This document shows, piece after piece, positions 14,033 through 23,700 of a stretch of DNA of 64,000 nt. The notes beneath the pieces are model-generated. The model did not search any database and was not told the DNA's origin. It saw only the letters and a program-made list of their open reading frames with translations. Position 1 is the first letter of the stretch. Each line of letters opens with the position of its first letter. The position numbers and the translations under genes are program-made. This DNA comes from Motacilla alba alba (taxonomy: Eukaryota; Chordata; Aves; Passeriformes; Motacillidae), in NCBI RefSeq assembly GCF_015832195.1, contig NC_052031.1, forward strand, positions 8,929,850 to 8,993,849, in the 5' to 3' direction.

Positions 14033-14061
14033 GGGGAAGGAAGGGGGGCTGGGGGTGGGGG
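14033..14061 (+). promoter_or_regulatory. G-quadruplex-type G tract in SEMA3A promoter
   Basis: Four G runs lie close together on the + (non-template) strand: GGGG at 14033-14036, G6 at 14043-14048, G5 at 14051-14055 and G5 at 14057-14061. The loops are 6, 2 and 1 bases. This fits the usual four-run quadruplex pattern. It marks the upstream shoulder of the CpG island, where transcription probably begins. Formation and effect are not shown by sequence. Confidence 0.7.
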
Positions 14062-14271
14062 TCGCGCCTGCCGGCGCTCCCATTGTCAGGCGCTCCGGGA
14101 GCGCGGGCAGCGCCGGTGTCCCCCGCGCCCGGCGGAGCGCGGGGAGCGCGGGGCCGCCCCCGCCGCCGGGACCCGCCCGCCGCGCGGGGAGCGGAGCGGG
14201 GCCCGCCCCGGCCCGGCCCGGCCCGGCCCCGGCCCCTGCCCCCGGCCCGCGCCGCCGCCGCCGCCCGCACC

Positions 14272-14343
14272 ATGCCGCCCCCCCGCCGCACGCCGCTCCC
14301 GCCCGGGGGCTGCCTCCCTTTCCGGCCCGCGGCGTGTGCGTGA
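14272..14343 (+). promoter_or_regulatory. Candidate upstream ORF in SEMA3A 5'UTR
   Basis: An ATG at 14272 in the context GCACCATGC (A at -3) opens a 23-codon frame rich in Pro and Arg, ending at TGA 14341-14343. It closes 221 bases before the SEMA3A ATG and is in a different frame. If transcription starts upstream of 14272, scanning ribosomes would meet this strong start first, which would lower or condition SEMA3A translation through reinitiation or leaky scanning. Whether the mature transcript contains it is unknown. A transcription start downstream of 14272 would make it irrelevant. Confidence 0.45.
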
Positions 14344-14455
14344 GAGGGGCTCCAAGTTGCCCCGGCGGCGGCGGCGGCGGCGAGCGGGGGGCCGGGGCGG
14401 CAGCGGCGGCAGCGGCGTCGGGGCGCGGCGGGCGCGGAGCGGAGCCCACCCCCAT

Positions 14456-14478
14456 CACCTGTTACCTCCGCTCCCCAG
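14456..14478 (+). other. Possible 3' splice acceptor in the 5'UTR
   Basis: The pyrimidine-rich stretch CACCTGTTACCTCCGCTCCC leads to CAG at 14476-14478, immediately followed by GT. This resembles an acceptor that could join a more distal untranslated exon to the coding first exon. SEMA3A in mammals has, as I recall, untranslated upstream exons, which makes the idea reasonable. In a GC-rich island such matches also arise by chance, and the tract is weak compared with the exon 2 acceptor. Confidence 0.25.
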
Positions 14479-14564
14479 GTTGCCTGAAGTTCCCCGGCGG
14501 CGCCCGGCAGGACGGGGAGCGCCACGGCTGCGGCTGGCGGGGACCCTACAGTGGCTGCTGCAGC

Positions 14565-14676
14565 ATGGGCTGGCTCAGGGGGATTGCCTTGCTTTCCTTG
14601 GGAGTATTACTAGCAGGAAGAGTCAACTGCCAGCATGTGAAGAATAATGTGCCAAGGCTCAAATTATCGTATAAAG
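14565..14676 (+). CDS. SEMA3A: SEMA3A (semaphorin 3A / collapsin-1), coding exon 1
   Basis: This exon encodes the N-terminus of semaphorin 3A, a secreted class 3 semaphorin. The protein repels growing axons through neuropilin-1/plexin-A receptors and also acts in vascular and neural crest patterning. The ATG at 14565 has a strong context (A at -3, G at +4). The 37 full codons begin MGWLRGIALLSLGVLLAGRV, a short basic start followed by a hydrophobic core typical of a secretion signal. Cleavage near residues 20-22 is expected by analogy with the family. The mature part continues QHVKNNVPRLKLSYK; the NNVPRLKLSYK block is the invariant start of SEMA3A. The exon ends in AAAG at 14676 against a consensus donor GTAAGT, leaving phase 1 (the first base of the Glu38 codon). 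The same frame stays open upstream to 14055 with no in-frame ATG, so the start is firm. Confidence 0.97.
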
Positions 14677-14682
14677 GTAAGT

Positions 14683-14785
14683 CTGTTGGTCTCTCTTATT
14701 CTCTGTTCTCCTCCGAACCTCTTTTCTCCTTGCCCCGTCGCTCTCTCCCTCCTCACCTTCCTCACTGCTCTTCCTTATTTTCCAA
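14683..14785 (+). promoter_or_regulatory. Pyrimidine-rich tract just inside intron 1
   Basis: Starting directly after the exon 1 donor, about 100 bases are dominated by C and T with many CTCT, TTCTC and CCTTCC words, ending in TTATTTTCCAAAG at 14787. CU-rich RNA of this kind is the classic ligand of PTBP-type splicing repressors, and a downstream AG makes the tract look like an acceptor. A role in regulating exon 1 splicing is inferred only. If the intron were retained, the coding frame would run to a stop ending at 14816, giving an 83-residue secreted fragment. Confidence 0.5.
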
Positions 14786-17700
14786 AGGGGAAACTGACAT
14801 TAGAAGAAATTCCTGAAAACATTTTCTTAAAAAGCCTCTCCGTGCTGCGGTCGGTACCAGGCAGTTTAAACCCAGACAAAGAAGAGTTAGTTGCGATTGC
14901 AGACGAGGACTCCGGATCGTGCTGATCCCTGTTAGAGCATTTTTTCAGTCTTGTGCTATTTCACCGGACTTTACTCTTCAAAACGATGAGTCGCGTTTGG
15001 CCACCCGGCTCACCTCCCCCGTGCTGAGCGTGCAGTGCAGCCACAATTTCAGATCTGCTTTAAGCATCATGGAATGGATAAAGATTTATGTATATATATA
15101 TCTTTTTATTTTATATTTTAGTCATGAAGTGGTTAATTTTCAAGTCATGAATATTCAGTTTGTACAAATCTGACAATCAGATGCCTAACATAAGCAGTAG
15201 ATGGTGGGTTTGCCAAGAAACTATAAACTGAAAGGAACAGATCAGTCCAGAAAAGGAGGAGAGGACTTCTAGGCACCAGAAAATGCTGCCTATGGATGTT
15301 TAATGCAGTGCGATTTATTTGAACCAGGGTTGTTTTCGGTGTAGTCTGATGTGTGTCATTAGAGATCACAGGGAAGGTGTAACTGAAGAAAGAGAGCTGT
15401 GAGATTACGTTTATGTTTGAAATTGTGTAATGCCACTCACACTGCAGTTGTCAGTAATTAACTTTTGTATAATTGTGCCAGTATTAAAGGAGAACAGTGA
15501 AGTAGACAGGCTCTTCTCTTTATCAGCATAGTTCCACTCTAAGTACATTTTCAGAACAATTCATTAAATCTGGGGAATGTACAACTGGGAAAGAAGTTTA
15601 AAATGTAAGAGCTGTAGAGTATTTTTTTTAAACGGAGAGCTGTACACCTAGGTACATACACATCTCTCTGAAGAGCTGCCTCCCCATAATTCTTAGATTA
15701 TTGATGGCTGAGAGAAGGAGCTGCAGCTACGGTTCTGAAAGGAAAGAGGAAAAATGACACATTGCTTCTGCAGAGGGAAAAAGAGAACATGTGTGTGCAT
15801 GCCTGGTCATAGATGTCAATCTCAGTTTATAGCATAGTGTCAGTACATCTCTTGCCAGTAGAAATACGTTTTCCTTCTTTTTTCATCTTTCTCGTGCTGC
15901 AAATGAGAGGGGGGAAAGTCCTCTCAGATACAGGGCAGGCGTCATTTCACACCCCAGATGAAATAAAGAATTAAGCACCTGCAAAACTTGGATGCTTTGT
16001 GGGAAATAAATGCATGTGCCGGGTTTTCTTAAAGAACACATATGTGCATATTTATGTGTATTTAAACTTGAAAATATATAAATGAAAAGAACAGTTTAAG
16101 GGGTTCAGAGTCTGTTAATGAGGAAAAAAATTGTATTTAACACAAAATTTGTTTTTTTGAGTAATGGAGTCTAAAGAAAGCTTCTACAGTAACTACATGT
16201 CATGTCAGAAAACTCATTAAAAAACTCTTAATTGCTTCCAAACTTCTACAGTCATATTGAAACTCAGATTAGTACACAGAAGCATAAATGTTATAAAAAT
16301 ATCCTGTAAAGGAGTTTAATGGCTACTTAATTATTATTGGGGTTTTTTTCACCTTTTAAAGTTTATCTATGGCTCAAGTCTGCTACCCCTGCTCGTATTG
16401 GCTAAATGCACTGAAACTAATTTCAAAGAGTTGCCAAATGTGACTGATGGTGGTTTTCTTTTTTCCCTGTCGCTTTTTTGTCTTAGTTTTTTTTTTTTTT
16501 TTTTCCACCCCAGTGGTGCTGTATCTATGGACCCTTTAAAAAATATTTTGCTACTCTATTGGTTGTTTTGCAGTTCTGCTCTTGCGGGGGTAAAGAGTCT
16601 CATTTTCATTTTTTAAAATATCAGATATCAAATTTTGCTGTATGGTCAGTCCTGTATGAGCAAAACAGGAAACTGAGTTGAACATCAAAACTCTTTAATG
16701 GTACGGTGGGTCATTGTGCAACAAAAATGTGTTCAAATGGCGAGCAACCCTGTTTCCTATCTAGTGAAGACAGCTAATGTGCACTTAATCCAAAGCAAGT
16801 TGAAGTCTGAAGATTTACAGGAATTCACACTGTAGCCTTTGATTCACATGTTTGACTTCAAACGTGTAACTCTAAAAATCAGATCGGACGGCTCGCATAC
16901 TTAATGTTGAGTACTGGTGTAAAGGCTTGGCCAGGTCAATAGGAGAGTGATGCTGCACTGATCCCCAGGTATGGGGATATCATTATTAGTCAGGGAAGAC
17001 TAAGCCTTGTCAGCTGGTGCTTTTCCAGACAAATTTTGCTTCCAGCACAGTGCTCAGTGCACAGATCAATGTTAACACCTTGCGTAGGAACATCGTTGAG
17101 CGCTGTGGGTATTGAAGATACATCTTCTAGGCACTGACAGAATACCTCACATGCTAATACTTATCTCTCTGGATATACTTCACCGCCATGTGACTATGTG
17201 ATACCAAGTGATTCATCTCTATTTAAACTGCTTGCAAGTGGGAAAAGAAGCTACTCACTTACCCATTCCTCATCTCCATGAAGAGAGGTTGAGTAAGATG
17301 ATATGGTGGAGTAAAATAAACTCACAATATTGCAAAAAAAACCCCTAAATATGCAGGGTGAAAAGAATGACCCAGATGACTTCACTTTTCTGTGACTGTC
17401 ATTGTGCTTTCTTTTAAGATGTATGCTTGTTGTTGCGCTAAACAAATACCTTGGAGCTAATTGTCAGTGCTTTATTTCAAAAGAAAATCAAGGATGTATT
17501 TTAACTTCTTGTTTGTCTCAACTAATTAGATGTCAAACATGATTAAAAAGCTCAGGCATTTGCTTTAAAAGTTAGCAAAATGACTCATGAAGGGTTAAAT
17601 CCCTGCCAACCTTGATTTCCTATGGTCACTTGCTTTCAAAGGCCTAGTATTAGTTCTGCCTTTTCCCTGCTGCTGGACAGACGTTTTGGTGAACTCCAGT

Positions 17701-20700
17701 TCTTACTTCCTCTTAACTTCTTATCATTCAGTCTTGCAGAAGATTAGAAGCATCCTATGGGGCATGATGTGGATAGGAAATGGCAGAGAAAGTGTGTCAA
17801 TGCATATGTTAAGGCCACATCTGTGATCTGAAAAGATTCTCTCTATTGTGAAACAGAGTGCTGACTATTTGGTTTACATCACCTGGATTCTGCTGGCATA
17901 TTAAAGAAAGGAAATTTGAGGACAGCAGTAGGGAAATCCTTGTCCGCTTGAAATCTGTGGTGAAGCTCCTGTTCAGTAGCTTCTGGGTTTTGCCCTGTAC
18001 TTTATAAAGTTTCCAAGCACTTTCATCTTTGTACCTGGATTGGAAAGGTTTTGCTCAGATGATACTCATCTCCTTATTTCAGTCAGAAGGAATTAATATG
18101 ATTAAAAACCTGATCCAAAGTTCATTAAAGTCACTAAATGCTGGATCATAGCCTAAATGTGGTAAAACCAGCCATAAAACTGAAAGCTCAGTTGAGCTCT
18201 TCAACCATTGACCTCCTCTTCTTGTGTCCTTCAAAGACTTTGTGTCCTTATAGTAGGGTAACAAGAAATGTCATTGTTGATGTATCAAAAGAAAAAGAAT
18301 CTTCCCTTAAAGAGTGTAGGGGGCTAGGGGGCTTTGTTCTTGCTTTTTTTGTGTGTGTGTGTTTTTTCTAATATCATTGACTTCAATTCTGATGTTGGTT
18401 TTAAGTCTCTATATTGTGTCACCAGGTCACACATTCTGTTCAGGAAACTCCTGTTGAGCACAGAGTTCTCAGAAAGATGATGATCAAGTTGAGTGTGCAA
18501 AGTTTAAAACAATAAATATGACCTTAACTCCAGATGGATTTCTTGTATCATTTATTGTTTAGTATTTTCTTTTTCTGTCCTCTGTATGGGGAGGTAACAG
18601 CACAAACAGAGATGGGACCAGCTATAGTACCCTTTAAATATAAACAAATATCCCAATGAAAGTTTCCATTAACAATTCCTTGATTTCCAGATTTTTTTCA
18701 TAAAGCAACCCTGATTTTTGCCTCCACATGAGTAAATCTTGTCAACCCAACTTTCTCGAATCCATCTGTCACGTCTTATTTGTCCATTGGAAATTACTAA
18801 ATGCTGTAAGTATGTTTTGCAAGAGTACATGTGTGGTTCTCCTTTGTTATTGTTGCTCAATTGGATACATATTACTTGAGAAAAAGTAAGTGGAAAAGCA
18901 TTGCACACAGATTTAGCTCTATTGCTCCCTGGCTTCAATTCAAGCCATATTAAAAATAAGTGTCTTGTTTAAAGTTACAGTGATAGTGACAACTACTCCA
19001 TCCTTGATGTGCGGTTGATTTACAATTTTATAGCATGGATTTTTATCCGGATGAAATCCTGGCCCTAGTGAAAGCAATGGCAAAACTTCTGTCTGTTTCA
19101 ATCTGTCCCACGTGGGGTGATGAGGGAGGAATGGCACCACACTGAATTACCTGTATGTACACTAATGTAAATATGATACCTGGCTTGTAGCTTGTTCACC
19201 CAGTCTGGTTGTAGTTGATGACCTGCCAGTGGGTTTGATTGTGGTTTTTCCTTTCCTTCAAACTTTATAACTCACAATTCAATACCTCTGCAAATATTGG
19301 GAAAGCAGGACAAAGTGGGAGAAGGAAATGGGGAGAGAAATACTGGCAAGGGAGCCTGTTTCTCTTGAGCTGGGACCAGTGTTGGAGTTTATCTCAGATT
19401 TCAAGGTGTCTGCTTAAAAACCTTTGCTTAAACTGTCTTGTAAGAGTACGAGAGAGTAAGTGTCTGAGGGAAAAGCCTCTCTGAAATGCCTGAAAATGAG
19501 AGAACAGCCCTGACTTAGGAAGAAAACTGTGAAGAAAAGTAAACCAAGGACATTTGCATCTCTACCTTCCACCATTTGTGACAAAATTCCTGCTCAGCTC
19601 CGGTGCTCTCAGACCTCACAGTTCAGTCAGTGCAGTTGGCTGCCGGACAGTGAAGGTACCAGATGCCTCCACGGCCATATCAGCTTTTTTTATTTGCCCC
19701 AAAATAATGAGTCTTTCAGGGAAGATCTGTGTATTGGTCTTTCTTCCAACTGGTTGATTGGGGTCTTCCTAAGACCTGGGAACTCTCAGGGAGATGGTAG
19801 GACTACCCTGCCTGGCTCTGATAGCTCACAGGCTGACAGGAGGGAAAAGCTGATGAAGGAAGTGCCTAAGCTCAGATCTTGCCTATATAGGGAAATTTTC
19901 AGCTAGCTAATTAGGGCTTGAGACTGGCAGTGTAATTGGAACAAGGAGGGTGAAAACCTAGCCCAGCATTCTCAATTTGCATTTCCAACTTTCCCATTTA
20001 ATTCCAGTGGAAAAAGTGGTTTCTGAATTACAGAGCCTCCCTTTTCTGAGAAGCTGGAGTTCTCTATTATTATTTTTACTGTGTGGTTTGCAAATGACTG
20101 AATTATTCATGGAAGGTGCTGTATTGACAGCCATGGAAACTCTACTCTTTTGCTGCAGACAAGGTGTGCAGCACTTACTTGTATTGTTTGTAACAGCATC
20201 TTTAAAACTCTGACCGAGTGGGGAATTTAATTATCCATAGTTACACTGAGCTCACTGAATCTTCTGATATGTGAAATCTGCCTTAAAATTTACTTCTGTT
20301 CTTGAAGCTTTTGATCAGGACTGAGGTACTTACCTATTTGCTCATGGTTTATTCAGGTGTATACTTATCCCATAACATTTAGCAAAACACTATTTAAAAT
20401 GAGAAACCCACTCATAGCAGGTTGTTACAATGTAAATGGGTTATTTTTTATAATCTCTCCTGCAGGCGACTCTGTATGCACAGAAAGCATTTCCATGGAG
20501 TTCCCATCTGAAAAGAAACCATGAAATCATTTGTAATTTTAACTCATTCTTTTTCCTTGGAAGTGTTTTTCAGTTTTAATTCAGTGCATTGCTATACTGT
20601 GATCCTTTTAATATGGTTTTGGTTTGCTTAATCACTGATTGTGCATATGGCCTTTAATGCCCACAGCTGCTGCTAGAGAATCTTCTTTATTTACTTCCTC

Positions 20701-23700
20701 CGGCCCACAGACTTTTTCCTCCTGTGCATACCTGGAACACTACAATGGAAGTCCCTGCAGAACAAAGTTCTTCCAGTATTTTCAACATTTTATTCATCAG
20801 CTGGAGCCTGAGTTGACCCCAGTTCAATCTTCACCTGAGGCAGTGCCTAAGTAACTGAGAAGCAAACAAATCCTTCTAAGTGGTGTCAATGGTTGTGACA
20901 TTTTCCAGTTGTTTGAAAACTAAAAAGGGTAAAATTGTTTTCAGGCTTGCACACACTTATTTTTAAGCAAATGTGTGGGGTGGACTCTAGGAGCTCTATG
21001 TCAAATTTTTGAATGGAGATACTGTAACCTGTTATGGTGCTCTTGTTAACTAAGGTTACATGTAAAAATTGTTGCTGCTGTTGTGCTAGTGGGCGATTCA
21101 GCAAATTCCTTCCCTTGCAGGATTAAAGCTCCCTTCAGAAATGTCTGCAAGTTCACGGTCCTCCCACAGACAGCCTTCATATAGGTTAGCTGCTCTCTTC
21201 CAGTAACAGCTGTGAATAGTGAGAATAACTGTGGGGATACTACTTTTACTTGACTTTTCCCATTTTTTTCCAAGTGGGATAGTGTCTGAATATACAAGAG
21301 AGAAAAGGATGGTCACAGCTGTTGAGAGCATCAGAAATCTTAAGAGTCTTGTAACCTTTCTCTTGCACCACAGGAGGTTCTCTGTGGTGTCTTTCTCTTT
21401 CTTTGTGACTGACACAGTCAGCCACTTTAGGCTCTTTTCACTCTCAGGGGAAGGAGAGGTTCCTCCAGAGAGCTAATCTTGGGTCAGGCATACTGAATGA
21501 GACTTTAAGGGTGCTCATCACTTGTCATTGACAGTAACAGGAATTAAGCTTCTTGTTCATTTATTTCGTTTCTTTCTCTCTGGCAATGTATCAAAAGAAG
21601 GTACTGATTAACTGCTATGGAAGAACTTAAGCTGTGTTCTGATCCAAACCTTCCTAATTTAAGAAACTATTTTTGCTTAAATGAGTATTTAAAGCAATGT
21701 AAAAATTGAGCTGATTAAACATACATACAACCTCAGTATCTGTGATCTTGAGGTCAACTGTGACTCTGTCTAATTTTGCATCAAATTGCAGTGTAGAAAG
21801 AAATAAACAGTACCGCTACATTTTTCACGTTCTTAAAACAAGTACCTAATTTACTTCTCACATTTCCCATGTCTCACCTCCTTAATAAGCTCATCCCAAA
21901 TCCAGTGACACATGCTGGAAGTGACTGTCTGGGGCTACAGAGCTTTACTAATTTAATGGCTTAATCATTTAGAGCTTTCAATAAGCTGTCCCCTGGCTAG
22001 CTCCATTACCGTCTGAATATTTCTGCGCTTTAAAGAGAAAAACATATTCAAGATTCAATTTCAAAGACTGTGGTTTGCAAATAAAAATCTGTGTGTGTAT
22101 GTGTAACTCAAAGGACAGGTGTCTTGACCCCGAGTCTACATTTTTTCAGCTGAAGTATTTCAATAGTGAGAGTGGGATGAAACCTCATTTATTGATTTCT
22201 AAAAATTCTGAATAGATTTAAAGTTTGGGGGATTCTTTTCTCCCTTAGGGGATTACAGATTCCCCTTGAACTAGACATATCTGCAGCAATCTGTGAAATG
22301 TGTGAGTGCTGCTCTACTTTGTGTCACATCTAGTTTTCATCCTTTGCTGTTAGATAGCCAAACATAGTAAAGTCAGAAGTTTTTGCCATTCTTCTAATGT
22401 TTTAAAGTTGTTTGACATTTATTGGGCTGCCTGCTTATCTCTCCAGCTGGATGTTGCAGAAACTTTAGAAGCAAGCAGTCAAATAAAATTCTCATCTCTT
22501 ATAAATATTTTCATGCAAAGTTGGATCTTGCAGGGAGCAATCTGAGGAATGAAGTAGTTATTTGCTTTCATCTAACTTGTGGAAGGAGGAAAAAGAAAGC
22601 TCTCCTTTACTCCTCACTCTAATGAAGCAAAGCTCCTGTTGGTTCTGAGGGCCCCTCTTGGTTCCTTTTGAAATTCCAGCCTTGTATGAGAAAAGGACAC
22701 AAAAAAGCTCTGTGAGAGATAATTTAAAGGATTTAGAGCTGCCTTTCAAGGAGGTGGGTTGGTGGCCTTTTCTAGAGGAATCACATGATAAATACAGCTC
22801 ACAAGTATCCAGAAGAGCTGCAGAGAGTGCAGGGCACAGCTTTCATTTCCAGCTGACACTGGAACGGCAGTAACTCTACTTTGTTAGACACAAATCCCAT
22901 GTGTGGCCAAGGTACACACTTCATCCCTTTAAGATTAAGTGGTGATTTCAGGGTGTTAATATTACTTTGAATTTTTTCATGGATTTCCTAGTGCAGGAAA
23001 TTTCATTACTTTTGCATGAAGCTGTAGTCGGAAATAGTTCTGACTCCTGAGGAAGCTCTTTTTCTCAAAGCACAACAAGGGTCATATCAATAATGATTAG
23101 TGTTGCTCTGTAGTATCTGAAGGCCAGCTCTGTCACTCCTCCACCAGACCAGGTCCTTTCCAAGATCTCTATCCTGCTAGGCCCATGTGATATCCAGTTC
23201 CTGTAGAATGATAGGAGGGACAGTAGAAATGATGTCTGGGGATCTGAGAAAAACAACTTTATCTTCAAGACTGTGTTTTTCCCCATATTTACTTCTAGTG
23301 CAGCAGATGAATGACTCTATCAAAACTTCTTGCTCTGATGGCCTTGTAGACAACAACATAAATGTTGAGGTGCCTGCAAATTGCAGAGTTAGGAATTTTC
23401 TTCGTTCTGAATTGCTGCTCTTCCAGGAAGTGTCAAGAGTGGACCCAACAAGATCAAGTGTATATTCAGTTGTATGGGAAGGTGTGATAACATTTTCAAA
23501 GAGCTCTAGTTGTCACTTCTCTGCAAGGTCACAAACATCAGCAAAGCAGTATTCCAGGGTATTGGCTGTTGGGTTATCAGTGTGGTAAACCTCAGTCTAT
23601 ATTTTTGTTCCAAATGTTGTTTGTTCTCTAGCTGTAAAAACTGACCCGCAACAAGTTGGCAAGCGAGATTTCTTCTCAAGTGAAAAGATTCAGGAATTTG

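Larger units (their letters stand above)
13890..14560 (+). promoter_or_regulatory. SEMA3A: CpG island: likely SEMA3A promoter and 5'UTR
   Basis: This is the only strongly GC-rich, CpG-dense segment in the window. Density peaks at about 14060-14460 with runs of GCCCG, GCGGG and CCGCCG, against an AT-rich background on both sides. It directly precedes the SEMA3A start codon. There is no obvious TATA box at a useful distance. Sp1-type CCCGCCCC occurs at 14202-14209 with several related C-rich boxes nearby. CpG-island, TATA-less promoters usually start transcription at several positions, so no single start site is proposed. CpG-containing shore sequence continues past exon 1 to about 15030. Confidence 0.85.

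Noticed and set aside
13883..14525. Minus-strand open frames of 191 and 173 codons in the CpG island
   Set aside because: Low-complexity Ala/Pro/Gly/Arg translations antisense to the promoter, with a poly-Lys run from the T tract in one of them. No domain and no splice or promoter support.
14055..14564. N-terminal extension of SEMA3A in the same open frame
   Set aside because: The frame is open but there is no in-frame ATG; it starts from GTG only. The ATG at 14565 has an ideal context followed by a proper signal peptide that matches the family.
13862..14647. 261-codon + strand open frame through the CpG island
   Set aside because: It reads through the T29 run (poly-Phe) and GC-rich repeats (Arg/Pro/Ala), and overlaps the real SEMA3A exon out of frame. 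GC-rich DNA has few stops, so long frames are expected.
20445..20480. Acceptor-like TCTCTCCTGCAG and similar sites (21118, 23803, 47820, 52357)
   Set aside because: Good pyrimidine-AG matches but without a paired consensus donor at exon distance or any coding similarity; such sites are frequent in large introns.
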